A stretch of DNA of 36,584 nucleotides from Acidovorax facilis (GCF_023913775.1 NZ_JAMXAX010000049.1:1-36584), one strand, 5' to 3'; numbered from the stretch's first letter, positions 1 through 7,774 are shown. Notes: a model not told the origin generated them from the letters alone. Program-made: numbers and translations.

Positions 1-638
1 CCCCCTATGCGGAGACCAGCTTCCAATGGGACCGGTGGGTTGACGGATGGCCTGCGTTGGCGGGCGAAGTGGCGAACCAGATGTGGTGCTTTGGTTCGAC
101 GCGCATGTTCATGGAGCGCGCAGCGGAATTTGAGGGGTGGCATTTGTCGCAGGACATCGTGTGGGAGAAGCACAACGGCTCGAACGCTTTTGCGGACCGG
201 TTTCGGAGGATCCATGAACTGGCCCTGCACTTCTACCGGGGCAACTGGCGGGACATCTACAAGGAACCCCAGTTCAGTCACGAGGCCACGGCCCGATCCC
301 TGCGCCGCAAGAGCCGCCCCACGCAATGGGGCGGCATGGGGACCAGCAGCTACACCAGCGAAGACGGCGGGCCGAAGCTCATGGAGAGCGTCATCTATGC
401 GCGCAGCTGCCACGGCTACGCGGTCAACGAGACGCAGAAGCCCGAGGCCATCGTGGCCCCGCTCATCCAGTACAGCGTGCCGCCAGGCGGACTGGTGGTG
501 GATTGCTTCGCAGGAAGCGGAACCACCCTGGCAGTGGCCCGCAAGACAGGGCGGCGCTCCATCGGCATCGAGCTTCGCGAGGATCAATGCCAGCGCATCG
601 TGGAGCGGCTGTCACAACGCGAATTGCCTGACGCTTGA
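1..638 (+). CDS. DNA methyltransferase, beta class (N4-cytosine/N6-adenine), 5' partial
   Basis: The reading frame is already open at the left edge, so the start lies outside the window. The first visible residues are PYAETSFQWDRW, the end of the DPPY catalytic motif (motif IV), which flips and methylates the target base. The S-adenosylmethionine motif (motif I, DCFAGSGTT) comes near the C-terminus at about 478-545. Motif IV before motif I is the beta-class order of type II-like and orphan methyltransferases. A TQKPE element just before motif I is also typical. No restriction partner is visible downstream. Methylases of this kind are common in conjugative elements, where they may protect incoming DNA; that role is inference. 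A TTG at 57 is only an internal codon. The target sequence cannot be read from the protein. Confidence 0.88.
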   Translation, partial: PYAETSFQWDRWVDGWPALAGEVANQMWCFGSTRMFMERAAEFEGWHLSQDIVWEKHNGSNAFADRFRRIHELALHFYRGNWRDIYKEPQFSHEATARSLRRKSRPTQWGGMGTSSYTSEDGGPKLMESVIYARSCHGYAVNETQKPEAIVAPLIQYSVPPGGLVVDCFAGSGTTLAVARKTGRRSIGIELREDQCQRIVERLSQRELPDA

Positions 639-1029
639 ACGTCGGTGACGGCTGGCGTGAGTCGCTTGGGGCGCTGTGCCGCAACCGCTGCGCTACGGTG
701 AGGCGGACCGGCGCCGGGGGCCATGAATCCTTTCTGTACAGGATCACCCCCACGGCGGCCTTGTATCTGCCGTGAATCCTGGCTCGGGCACGGCGGTGCT
801 GCACTTCGTTTGCGCTGCCTCGGGCTTCTTCGCCGCAACCGTCCGGCCCAACAAATTTCCCCTCCGCTGCGCGGATTCCTCGCGCGGCAAATTTCTCGGG
901 CCTCCCGATCCTTCGCTGCGCTGCGGCCCCTGTGCTTCGCTGCGGGATGCGGCGCGCCCGACCCTCGCCCATCGGATCACGCCAAGGCCGCGATGGGCGC
1001 GACCTGGACAACCTCGAAAGGACTTCATC
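639..1029 (+). other. long untranslated leader before the DUF736 gene
   Basis: About 390 bases without a convincing gene; the ORFs crossing it have atypical composition. It is strongly repetitive at small scale. The decamer CTTCGCTGCG occurs at 911-920 and 935-944, and AAATTTC occurs twice between about 853 and 897, flanking a GC-rich segment that could fold. A second long leader precedes the DUF2958 gene (about 1375-1864 plus 4063-4198), and the two share only short words such as ATCACGCC. I see no clear sigma-70 promoter. It may be a structured 5' UTR, but no known riboswitch is recognised. Confidence 0.4.
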
Positions 1030-1338
1030 ATGGCCAACATCGGCACCTTCACCACACAGAACGGCAGCTACACCGGCACGGTTCGCACCCTGACGCTCAA
1101 CGTCAAGGTCCGGCTTGTGCCCAGCGACAAGGCAAGCGAGAACGCCCCGGACTACCGCGTCGTCGCCGGCAACGGGCTGGAGATCGGCGCGGCGTGGAAG
1201 AAACTCAGCAAGGCGGAGCGCCCCTACCTGTCCGTGACCCTGGACGATCCATCCTTCCCTGCCACCCTTTATGCCCGCCTGGTCGAAGGCGAGGATGGCG
1301 CGCACAACCTGATCTGGTCGCGCAGCAAGGGCGACTGA
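1030..1338 (+). CDS. DUF736 family protein
   Basis: A 102-residue protein beginning MANIGTFTTQNGSYTGTVRT, the typical opening of DUF736 proteins, which are small conserved cargo of conjugative elements in alpha- and betaproteobacteria. Biochemical function is unknown. An in-frame ORF reaches back to 772, but 1030 is preferred: it has a good ribosome-binding site (GAAAGGA, 1017-1023) and matches the family's usual N-terminus, while the upstream part looks non-coding. It stands alone between long untranslated stretches and ends in a strong intrinsic terminator 11 bases after the stop. No signal peptide or membrane segment is seen. Confidence 0.88.
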   Translation: MANIGTFTTQNGSYTGTVRTLTLNVKVRLVPSDKASENAPDYRVVAGNGLEIGAAWKKLSKAERPYLSVTLDDPSFPATLYARLVEGEDGAHNLIWSRSKGD

Positions 1339-1349
1339 CGTCGCCCTCG

Positions 1350-1374
1350 GCGCCCCGCTCAGCGGGGCGCTTTT
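1350..1374 (+). terminator. Rho-independent terminator after DUF736
   Basis: GCGCCCCGC (1350-1358) pairs perfectly with GCGGGGCGC (1362-1370) around a three-base loop and is followed by TTTT. It starts 11 bases after the DUF736 stop, so that gene is a single transcription unit. Confidence 0.85.
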
Positions 1375-1864
1375 GTCTCATTGCTTTGGAGAGGAGGGTG
1401 GTGCGTGAGTTGTTTCGCCCTGTAGTACGGAAATACGAGAAAGCGTTCATCCGTCTTTGCGGATGGGCGCATTGTTGGATCAGTGTATTTGCTGTTTTGC
1501 AGGTTTCCTTAGATCCGTAGAGATGGGTTCACGGGATTGGGGTTGTCTGTAAAAGTGTCTTGTTTGTTTTACGGAGTTGAGCGTCTCCGGCCTGGCCGGA
1601 CCGCGCTGGCGTGCTGTGCACCGAGCCGCCGGTGGCGTCTCGTCCCTACGGGCTTTCATCGCTGACGCCTTCGCCCCGGCGGTGCTGCGCGCTGCGCTTG
1701 CCTCCTGGGGATCGACTTGCGGCCCATCCCCGCCGCGCCGGGCTTGGCGCCCCCTTCGATACCGCCGAACCGGCTCGCCGGATCGGCAGGGAGGGCTGCG
1801 TCTCCGATGACCGACTTGTTTGGCGGGCGGGGCTGGCTTGCTGTTCCCTTCACCGTATCACGCC
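1375..1864 (+). other. untranslated stretch, left part of the DUF2958 leader
   Basis: About 490 bases without a supportable gene, ending at the 3' end of the group II intron. With 4063-4198 it forms the leader of the first DUF2958 gene once the intron is removed in thought. A perfect inverted repeat TCCGGCC-T-GGCCGGA lies at 1586-1600. ORFs inside (for example 1577-1810) lack ribosome-binding sites and have unnatural composition. The first part (1375-1575) is less GC-rich and could hold a promoter, but no clear -35/-10 pair stands out. Confidence 0.4.
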
Positions 1865-1939
1865 GTCGGGTAGCAGCGGCGCATTGCTGCGCCGCCGCCC
1901 CCTAAGAACCGGACGTGCGAGTCACCCCGCATCCGGCTC
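1865..1939 (-). ncRNA. group II intron domains V and VI
   Basis: Domain V (1939 to 1906, minus strand) is 34 nt. An 8-bp lower stem (GAGCCGGA with TCCGGTTC) carries the AGC catalytic triad, and a 5-bp upper stem closes a GTGA (GNRA) tetraloop. Domain VI is a long GC stem with a GCAA loop. Its single unpaired A (complement of T1871) lies seven bases from the 3' end, the canonical branch-point position. This pairing was worked out directly from the sequence. Confidence 0.9.
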
Positions 1940-1949
1940 AAGCCATTCT

Positions 1950-3449
1950 TCAGCACCATGGGGTGGCACCGAACAATCTGACGGAACGTTTCGCGGCTCG
2001 ACGACGAGCCAGATACGCAGTCCATTCCGGGTCGAACGGATGGGCGGCCCCTGGAACCTTGACATGGCGAGTGACGGGTATCGTCATCGCCCGGAAGAGT
2101 TGAAGGCCGACAGTTGTGCCGTCGGCCGAGCCCTTCGTCGCAAAGGCCCAGGACCGTGATCCTCTTACCCGGAAGTAGCGCCTGATGACCCATCGTGCCC
2201 CTTTGGCGGGATGCCTGCGCAGAGCCCACCTCCAGAGCATGCGCCAGATGTGATCGTCGATTCGTGAGAAGGTCGCCTTCGCCGCCGCGTGGCGGTGATA
2301 CATGGCCCAGCCGCGGATCACCGGGTTGAGTTGCCGTATCACCGCCGCCTGCGTAGCGCTCGCGTTTTCCTTGATGATGTCCCTGACCTTGTCCAGCAGC
2401 GACTTGATGCTCTTCTTCGCTGGTTTGGTCAGGCACTGGCGACCGTACTTGCGCACGTTCTGACCCAGGAAGTCGAACCCTTGCTCGATATGCGTGATCC
2501 GGGTCTTTTCCTCCGCCAGTTCCAGCCCACGCTCCGCCATGAACCGACGGATTGCAGGCAGAACCTGGGATTCGAGCACGTCCTTCGACGTGCCGGAGAC
2601 CACGAAGTCATCGGCATAGCGGATGACGTTGAGCTTGGCTCTGCGGCGTGCGCGCTCCGATCCACCGGCACTCGCATGCACTGCCGCCTCCAAGCCATCC
2701 AAGGCCATGTTCGCGATCACGGGCGAGATGACGCCCCCTTGGGGCGTGCCCGCCCGCGTCTCGAACAAGGATCCCTCATCGACGTAGCCAGCCTCCAGCC
2801 ATTTGCGCAGGACCGCCTTGTCCATCGGTATGTGCTCCAGCAACCAGGAGTGACTGAAGTTGTCGAAACAACCTCGGATGTCACCCTCCAGAATCCATTG
2901 CGCCGACGTGCGGCGTGACAGGACCGTGAAGCACTGTTCGATGGCATCGGCGGCCGCGCGTTCCGGCCGAAAGCCATAGGAGTTCGGGTCCGCCCGTGTC
3001 TCCGCGATGGGTTCCAGGGCGAGCTTCCACAAGGCCTGCATCGCCCGGCACCGCATACATGGAATTCCCAGCGGACGCCTCTTTCCATTGCTCTTGGGGA
3101 TGTAGACCCGCCTCAGCGGCATCGGGCGGTAGCCACGATGCCTCAGCGACAGCATCCCCTTCCATCTGGCCGCCGGGGTCAGCCAGACTCTCCCGTCCAC
3201 CCCCGGCGTTCTCTTGCCCCTGTTTTCCGTCACTCGCTTGACGGCAAGCAACTTGCCGCTGTGCGAGCGGGTCAGCAGTCGCTGCAAGGCTTTCGCCTTG
3301 CCCCACCTGCCTTCCCGAACTGCCTTGGCGATACGCATCTGAAGCCGCTTCACCTCTGCCTCGATCTGGTTCCAGTTCGCCTGGTCCCACATCTGTGCAG
3401 CGGGCGAGGACGCACCAGCATCCGGCACCTTCGTGTCGTCCGCCGTCAT
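1950..3449 (-). CDS. ltrA: group II intron reverse transcriptase/maturase
   Basis: A 499-residue intron-encoded protein that splices its host RNA (maturase) and copies it at new DNA sites. The N-terminal RT0-RT1 region includes [11 protein letters not shown]. Conserved RT blocks follow ([34 protein letters not shown]), and the catalytic YADD lies at about residues 278-281. The maturase X domain follows with [10 protein letters not shown]. No HNH endonuclease with its CxxC pairs is visible; the protein ends at FGATPWC shortly after the DNA-binding region. Introns of this kind are thought to prime on nascent strands at replication forks. The start at 3449 is chosen for its GAGGAA ribosome site; a longer frame to 3605 would add 52 non-conserved residues. 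The stop lies ten bases before domain V. Confidence 0.93.
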   Translation of the reverse strand: MTADDTKVPDAGASSPAAQMWDQANWNQIEAEVKRLQMRIAKAVREGRWGKAKALQRLLTRSHSGKLLAVKRVTENRGKRTPGVDGRVWLTPAARWKGMLSLRHRGYRPMPLRRVYIPKSNGKRRPLGIPCMRCRAMQALWKLALEPIAETRADPNSYGFRPERAAADAIEQCFTVLSRRTSAQWILEGDIRGCFDNFSHSWLLEHIPMDKAVLRKWLEAGYVDEGSLFETRAGTPQGGVISPVIANMALDGLEAAVHASAGGSERARRRAKLNVIRYADDFVVSGTSKDVLESQVLPAIRRFMAERGLELAEEKTRITHIEQGFDFLGQNVRKYGRQCLTKPAKKSIKSLLDKVRDIIKENASATQAAVIRQLNPVIRGWAMYHRHAAAKATFSRIDDHIWRMLWRWALRRHPAKGARWVIRRYFRVRGSRSWAFATKGSADGTTVGLQLFRAMTIPVTRHVKVPGAAHPFDPEWTAYLARRRAAKRSVRLFGATPWC

Positions 3450-4062
3450 CTGCTTTTCCTCGTACAACGATTGGTCAAGATTCTCTCGCCATGAATGACC
3501 GCGCGGAAGTCTGCCCGCTTTCGCGTCGGGCGATGTCGCAGCCCGTATCCCGTCCATTACAGCCGGGCATTCGCTTTCTCCGCATTCCTCTACCCACCAC
3601 ACCAACAGCGTTCCTCACGGTTCGCCTGCCGTTGCCGGCAGCGTGATGGGCTTACCCTGTTCCGCATGAATTTCCGGATGGTGCGGACCCGTCCTGTGCG
3701 CCGGCGGCATTGGTGTCCATGATGGTCCAGAGAACAAAGGACCATGCCTTGCCGCGTACCTTTTGGTTCGAGCCTGTCAGCACGTTTGGCTCGATAGACA
3801 TTACGACGCGTTGGCGGACGTTCACATGCGTTGGTCGTACCCATCCATCCCTTGCTCCTCTCCGCCTTCATGCTGGCAGATTCCGCCTTGCCTCGCGGCT
3901 CGGCGTACCGGATAAACCGGCGGCTACTTTGTCCCCGGAGCTTCACACCGAGCCGTTGCCAGCTCCGCATGTCCGGGTAGGGAACGGCTGATGGAACAGC
4001 CGGTTTCATCAGGTCATATCTACCTCCGTGAAACAGAAATTCAAGCGACTTGCAGGTCGCAC

Positions 4063-4198
4063 GTTCTCGCCGTCAAGGTCTGCGCGTGCGGTGCACGCTG
4101 GCGTCCTGGCGGCCGTCTGCGAACCGTGACGGCTGCGCTGCGCCGTGCTGCTTCCGGTCTCGGGCAATCCCGCCCTGATTCCTTCCAAGGAGAAGACC
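4063..4198 (+). other. right part of the DUF2958 leader
   Basis: 136 bases between the intron's 5' end and the DUF2958 start. It has no gene. It holds the AAGGAG ribosome-binding site (4187-4192) and GC-rich segments able to fold. Before intron insertion it was contiguous with the sequence ending at 1864. Confidence 0.45.
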
Positions 4199-4546
4199 AT
4201 GACGAAGCTCATCACGGACGAACAACGCGCGCAACTGCTGGCGAATGGCCGGCAATCCCTCGAACAAGACAACTTCGATCCCGCTCCGGTGGTCAAGCTG
4301 TTCACCCCGGACGCCGGGGCGACCTGGCTGCTGACCGAGATGGACCCCGACGATCACGACCATGTGTTTGGGCTGTGCGACCTGGGTATGGGCTATCCCG
4401 AGTTGGGCTGGGTCAGCCTGGCAGAACTCGCGACCGTGCGCGGCCGACTGGGGCTTCCAGTGGAACGGGACCTGCATTTCACTCCGCAGAAGCGGCTGAG
4501 TGCCTACGCGAATGAGGCGCGGCTTGCGGGGCGGATTGTGGTGTAG
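4199..4546 (+). CDS. DUF2958 family protein (copy 1)
   Basis: A 115-residue soluble protein of the DUF2958 family, function unknown, often found in conjugative elements near DUF736. The conserved core is VVKLFTPDAGATWLLTEMD, then FGLCDLGMGYPELGWVSL and a C-terminal segment ending in LSAYANEARLAGRI. Start 4199 is supported by AAGGAG seven bases upstream; an in-frame ATG at 4145 lacks a comparable site. A paralogue lies at 5082-5423. The two flank an oppositely oriented XRE regulator, which suggests a local duplication. The group II intron lies 137 bases upstream in antisense orientation, and a hairpin terminator follows the stop. Confidence 0.85.
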   Translation: MTKLITDEQRAQLLANGRQSLEQDNFDPAPVVKLFTPDAGATWLLTEMDPDDHDHVFGLCDLGMGYPELGWVSLAELATVRGRLGLPVERDLHFTPQKRLSAYANEARLAGRIVV

Positions 4547-4553
4547 CAGTCAT

Positions 4554-4578
4554 GGGCGCCGCTTCGGCGGTGCCCTTT
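4554..4578 (+). terminator. intrinsic terminator with TTCG loop after DUF2958 copy 1
   Basis: GGGCGCCGC (4554-4562) pairs with GCGGTGCCC (4567-4575) with one G-T pair, around an extra-stable TTCG loop, followed by TTT. It begins eight bases after the stop codon. The short T run makes it moderate in strength. Confidence 0.65.
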
Positions 4579-4642
4579 GCGGTGACATGGGCGGTTGCTT
4601 TGGTGCTTGGTTCTGGACAAACGCGTTCGCAATGAGGGCCCG

Positions 4643-4897
4643 CTAAATGCCTGCAGTGGCTAATAGAGCGGATGGGCGAACCTCAAGCGCCTCGGCGATC
4701 TTGCTCAGGTTGATCACTGCCACGTTGTGCTCGCCTCTTTCGATCCCACCCATGTAGGACCTGTCAATACCAGCGAGGTCAGCCAATGCTTCCTGAGAAA
4801 TATTTCGCGTGGCACGCGTACGTCGGATCGCATCGCCTAGCGCGATGAGGATCGGGTCTTTTGCGAAAGACGGAGACGGTTTGGCCACAGCCGCCAC
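4643..4897 (-). CDS. XRE-family helix-turn-helix regulator
   Basis: An 84-residue DNA-binding protein that is essentially one Cro/C1-type HTH domain. The helices run from about residue 18 to 75 and include ISQEALADLAGIDRSYMGGIERGEHNV, the classic XRE pattern with the recognition helix at DRSYMGGIE. The start is a GTG (4897), with no good Shine-Dalgarno sequence ahead of it. The gene is divergent from the second DUF2958 gene across 184 bases, so it may repress that promoter and its own. This is inferred from position. Small XRE proteins like this often control excision or transfer functions. Confidence 0.85.
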   Translation of the reverse strand: MAAVAKPSPSFAKDPILIALGDAIRRTRATRNISQEALADLAGIDRSYMGGIERGEHNVAVINLSKIAEALEVRPSALLATAGI

Positions 4898-5031
4898 TGT
4901 CTTTGGTGACGGGAAATAAAACCACGGGATAAGATACCCATACTGGAGAGATTTCGAAGTCCATCACTGAATACCGCTGGATTCACTTGCCATCCGAGAA
5001 CGGCCACACAACCCTTAAAGCGGGGTGCCAG

Positions 5032-5059
5032 TTGAATTTTTCGGGCTCTGTATTAGGAT
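5032..5059 (+). promoter_or_regulatory. candidate sigma-70 promoter of DUF2958 copy 2
   Basis: TTGAAT (5032-5037) and TAGGAT (5054-5059) are 16 bases apart, a fair -35/-10 pair. It predicts a start near 5066, leaving a leader of only about 16 bases before the ATG at 5082, which has no evident Shine-Dalgarno sequence. It lies in the divergent gap with the XRE gene, so autoregulatory control is plausible. Confidence 0.4.
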
Positions 5060-5081
5060 GTAACGCGCCCATACGACCACA

Positions 5082-5423
5082 ATGACATTTATTACAAACG
5101 AGCAGCAAAGCTTGATGCAGGCCAATGACGCTGCGCGTGCGCGTGGTGAGGCATTGGATCCTCTGCCGGTCGTCAAGCTCTACACGTTGGATGCTGGGGC
5201 CGTGTGGCTGCTGACGGAGCTGGATGCCGATGGAGATCGAGCGTTCGGGCTGTGCGATGCTGGCACTGGGAGTCCGGAGCTTGGGCATGTCAGCCTCTCT
5301 GCCCTTGAAGGTGTGCGGGGGCCGCGCGGCATGCGCATCGTGGCCGATCCGCATTTCAAGCCGCGCCAGACGCTCTCGGGCTACCTGGCCGAGGCGCAGC
5401 GCGACGGCTCGATCAACGACTGA
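5082..5423 (+). CDS. DUF2958 family protein (copy 2)
   Basis: A 113-residue paralogue of the protein at 4199-4546. Shared blocks include VVKLYTLDAGAVWLLTELD, FGLCDAGTGSPELGHVSL, VRG near residue 77 and the C-terminal LSGYLAEAQRDGSI. The two copies align along their whole length, with divergence mainly at the N-terminus and in loops, so the duplication does not look recent. The ATG at 5082 lacks a clear ribosome-binding site, unlike copy 1, and may be read from a very short leader. Function is unknown. It is divergent from the XRE gene and followed by a non-coding stretch before the DUF2285 gene. Confidence 0.83.
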   Translation: MTFITNEQQSLMQANDAARARGEALDPLPVVKLYTLDAGAVWLLTELDADGDRAFGLCDAGTGSPELGHVSLSALEGVRGPRGMRIVADPHFKPRQTLSGYLAEAQRDGSIND

Positions 5424-5454
5424 CTGACACAATCGTTTCAGCATCGCTCGGCAC

Positions 5455-5469
5455 GCGAGGTGGCCTCGC
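5455..5469 (+). other. small hairpin without T run
   Basis: GCGAGG (5455-5460) and CCTCGC (5464-5469) form a perfect 6-bp stem with a TGG loop between DUF2958 copy 2 and the DUF2285 gene. No T tract follows, so termination is unproven. It could be part of the downstream leader. Confidence 0.4.
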
Positions 5470-5507
5470 CGTAAAGGCGACTCTGTAACTCTCCTTGTGT
5501 GGCAGGT

Positions 5508-5526
5508 TCCTCCTTCCACAGGAGGA
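5508..5526 (+). promoter_or_regulatory. hairpin that buries the ribosome-binding site of the DUF2285 gene
   Basis: TCCTCCT (5508-5514) is exactly complementary to AGGAGGA (5520-5526), with loop TCCAC. The right arm contains the complete Shine-Dalgarno sequence of the GTG start at 5531. Folding would hide the site, so translation could depend on an unfolding factor or on upstream ribosomes. Seen in the sequence; the regulatory meaning is inference. Confidence 0.45.
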
Positions 5527-5530
5527 TTCC

Positions 5531-6329
5531 GTGACCCAACCCAACCCCGAAGACCTTCCCCGCGCGCCGTGGGGTGTGTCAGCCGCCTATCTCTACGTGC
5601 TGGACCTTGACGATCCAGCCCTCGCTTGGGAGTACCTTCGTCGCCACCCCAGCTACCGCGCGGATTGGACTCGTCGCAAGCGCGTGGTGTCTTTTGCCCG
5701 CTGGGGGTTGCGATGTCGCCGAAGACCCCGAGCAGGATGGACGGCTTGTTCACCCGTTATGGCTGTCGTCCTCTGACGGACTGTTGCACGTGCGCGCAGT
5801 GCATGCATACGGTGCTGCGACCCGCCGGTTCGATCTGTGGCGCATCCCTGGCCGCAAGCGCCTGGCAATGGACGGGCACGACCTGACGATCACCGCAGAT
5901 CTCAGCGCGCTGCGCATGCGCTTGTCGCTCTCAGGCACTCTGGAGGATGGCGGCGCCTATGTGGGCGCCGTGCCGCTGACTCCAGGGCTTCGCAGTCAGC
6001 TCGACGGGTACCGAGAACAGGCACAGGCCCTGGAAGGTCATGCGCTTCAGATCTCGCACGTGCGGTCGGCCACCCGTTCCGCTTTGCTGCACCTGCGCGC
6101 CCTGCAGGCGCTCGATGCTTCGATAGCGGGCGCCTCTCACCGCGACATCGCCCAGGCCCTGTTCGGCCTTGAAGCCGTCGTCCTGCGCTGGCACGAGGAT
6201 GGAGAACTCCGCGCGCAGGTGCGTCATCTGCTGCGGCGCGCCGAATCGTTTATGAATGGCGGGTATCTTTCTCTGGCGGGTGTGCTGGATCCCGCTGCAA
6301 AGCCCCCCGGAGACGAACCGGTGCGCTGA
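5531..6329 (+). pseudogene. DUF6499/DUF2285 protein with a one-base frameshift
   Basis: One gene read in two frames. The first frame (GTG 5531, strong AGGAGG site) gives the N-terminal domain known as DUF6499, with LAWEYLRRHPSYRADW, and runs to FARWG. The second frame continues with CDVAEDPEQDGRLVHPLWL and then a DUF2285 region to 6329. Reading the G run at 5703-5707 as four bases instead of five joins the two exactly (FARWG-CDVAEDPEQD), giving 265 residues. As written, the protein would end at 5776. This family is standard in Tn4371-type elements ahead of the HTH-RepA-ParA block and is presumed DNA-binding. Either the gene is broken or the homopolymer was miscounted. Confidence 0.8.
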
Positions 6330-6421
6330 ATCTCTCCCTGCCTGGATCGGGCCCGATTTCCGAGACTGCTTCCATCGGGTCGCGAATGGTTTGCGGCCTA
6401 TCGACAGCGATGGAGTCCGTC

Positions 6422-6724
6422 ATGGCCGTTGGCAGTTCTTTCCCTTCCCGCACAGCCGCAGCGGCTGCGCTCCAGCCCCCTTTGGGGGCTGCCCCCGCAG
6501 CTTCTGCAAACCCTGAGTTTCTGACCACCGAAGAAGCGGGGGCCTTTCTGCGACTTTCACCGCGCACCTTGGAGAAGCAGCGCGTTCTCGGTGGCGGCCC
6601 GCGCTTCCGGAAGTTCGGCGCACGGGTGGTCTATGCGGCCACCGACCTGCGTGCCTGGGCCGATGGCCGTGCCTACGGCATGACCTCGGACCCCGGCTAC
6701 GTGCAGCGTGACTCCGTCCGTTGA
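6422..6724 (+). CDS. small helix-turn-helix (excisionase/AlpA-like) protein
   Basis: A 100-residue protein with a MerR/AlpA-type HTH in residues 35-80: FLTTEEAGAFLRLSPRTLEKQRVLGGGPRFRKFG, then a short wing with VVYAATDLRAWAD. This is the HTH_17 arrangement of phage and element excisionases and regulators. The Ala/Pro-rich N-terminal 30 residues look unstructured. Start 6422 has GGAG upstream (6412-6415); an in-frame ATG at 6386 is less likely. The end overlaps the start of repA by 17 bases, so the two are probably co-translated. The likely job is control of excision or repA expression; this is inferred from family and place. Confidence 0.82.
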   Translation: MAVGSSFPSRTAAAAALQPPLGAAPAASANPEFLTTEEAGAFLRLSPRTLEKQRVLGGGPRFRKFGARVVYAATDLRAWADGRAYGMTSDPGYVQRDSVR

Positions 6725-7754
6725 TTGGCTCGGACGAGGTGGCACCACAGATGTCAAAGCGCCCGAAGAACGCGAACAGCTGTCGCTGTTCCGCGCGTTG
6801 CCGGGCAGCGACATGGCGCTGCGCGACGCGCAGGACCTGATGGCCTATCCGTTCTTCTCGCTGGCCAAGTCGCCGCGCATTGTGCCGATCCGATTTGAAG
6901 CGGGCGGAATTTCTCTCACGGTCGAGGGCGTACCCGAGCACGGCATCGCCACCATCTGGGATGCCGACGTGCTGATCTGGGCTGCGAGCCAGATCATCCA
7001 GGCCAAGAAGGAAGGCATTGCGCCTTCGCGCCTGATGGTGGCCACGCCCTACGAGATCCTGCGCTTTGCGCAACGGGGAACCGGCCGCAGCGACTATCTG
7101 GCGCTGCGCGCCGCGCTGGACCGGTTGCAGTCCACCACCGTCGCCACGACGTTGCGCCAGCGCGAGCGCCCGAACGGCGCCATGCGCGTGCACCGCTTCT
7201 CCTGGATCAACGAATGGAAAGAGTACGTCCAGCCAGCTGGGCGTTCCGACGGCATCGAACTCATTCTGGCCGACTGGTTCTTTACCGGCGTGATGGACGA
7301 GGGGCTGGTGCTCACGCTCGATCCGACGTACTTCCGGCTTTCAGGGGGGATTGAGCGCTGGCTGTATCGGCTGGTACGCAAGCACGGTGGCCGGCAACAG
7401 GCGGGATGGCGCTTCGACATGCGCCACCTGCACCTGAAGTCGGGCAGCCTGCAGCGGCCCTCCGACTTCGCCATCCAGGTGCGCCACCTGGCTCGGCGCC
7501 AGGCGCTGCCAGGTTACTGGCTGTCCATTGAGCGCAGTGGCGGCACCGAGTGGCTGGTTTTTCTGCCCGATCCGGACAACCGACCCCGGAGCGACTTGTC
7601 CACAGATTCTGTTGAAGAAGCTGTGGATGGCTTGGGGACGGGATCGGTGGATCGCCCGCACGACCCTCGGGGTATCACCCGCAGAAGTATCGGTGGATCG
7701 CCCGCACCGATCGACCGGAAAGCCATGCCCAGTAACGGTTTGGGCACTCCCTAA
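6708..7754 (+). CDS. repA: replication initiator protein RepA
   Basis: A 348-residue protein of the RPA replication-initiator family found in broad-host-range plasmids and Tn4371-like elements. It opens with a GTG inside the previous gene. Recognisable segments are LMAYPFFSLAKSPR, WDADVLIWAASQI, an initiator winged-helix region with MVATPYEILRF, and FSWINEWKEY. The second half includes LSGGIERWLYRLVRKHGG. Such proteins may allow brief autonomous replication of the excised circle. The last 110 bases contain two 19-bp direct repeats that resemble iterons. The C-terminal 50 residues are Arg/Gly/Pro-rich and poorly conserved in look. parA begins 20 bases after the stop. Confidence 0.88.
   Translation: MTPSVDWLGRGGTTDVKAPEEREQLSLFRALPGSDMALRDAQDLMAYPFFSLAKSPRIVPIRFEAGGISLTVEGVPEHGIATIWDADVLIWAASQIIQAKKEGIAPSRLMVATPYEILRFAQRGTGRSDYLALRAALDRLQSTTVATTLRQRERPNGAMRVHRFSWINEWKEYVQPAGRSDGIELILADWFFTGVMDEGLVLTLDPTYFRLSGGIERWLYRLVRKHGGRQQAGWRFDMRHLHLKSGSLQRPSDFAIQVRHLARRQALPGYWLSIERSGGTEWLVFLPDPDNRPRSDLSTDSVEEAVDGLGTGSVDRPHDPRGITRRSIGGSPAPIDRKAMPSNGLGTP
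7643..7707 (+). repeat. two 19-bp iteron-like direct repeats in the repA 3' end
   Basis: ATCGGTGGATCGCCCGCAC occurs at 7643-7661 and again at 7689-7707, identical, 46 bp start to start. Since 46 is not a multiple of three, the copies encode different residues (GSVDRPH versus IGGSPAP), so selection is likely on the DNA rather than the protein. A partial match (ATCACCCGCA) lies between them. Iterons beside a rep gene usually bind the initiator or a partition protein. Confidence 0.6.
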
Positions 7755-7756
7755 AC
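7726..7756 (+). promoter_or_regulatory. nested inverted repeats between repA and parA
   Basis: TGCCCA (7726-7731) pairs with TGGGCA (7741-7746), and overlapping it GTTTGGG (7738-7744) faces CCTAAAC (7750-7756) with one mismatch. The pair spans the repA stop codon, 19 bases ahead of parA. They could be an operator for the partition operon or alternative hairpins; nothing in the sequence decides. Confidence 0.3.
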
Positions 7757-7774
7757 AACTAAAGGGATACATAA

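Larger units (their letters stand above)
1865..4062 (-). mobile_element. complete group II intron, antisense to flanking genes
   Basis: Read on the minus strand, the 5' end is GTGCGACCTG (4062 downwards), matching the GUGYG intron start. About 610 nt of structured RNA (domains I-III) precede the reverse transcriptase gene, which lies in domain IV. Domains V and VI follow, with the 3' end at 1865 (ending CCCGAC). Both ends are fixed independently: the 5' end by consensus, the 3' end by a bulged adenosine in domain VI. Length is about 2.2 kb, as expected. The intron splits the leader of the DUF2958 gene at 4199 and runs opposite to it. All core parts are intact, so it could be active. Only the 5' exon side (GACGGCGAGAAC) can be read; no base-paired exon-binding sites were established. 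Confidence 0.9.

Noticed and set aside
463..1305. Minus-strand 280-residue frame over the methyltransferase end and DUF736
   Set aside because: Antisense shadow spanning a non-coding leader; no motif and unlikely composition.
7643..7707. Peptide repeat in RepA
   Set aside because: The two identical DNA copies fall in different frames and give different residues, so the repeat is not at protein level.
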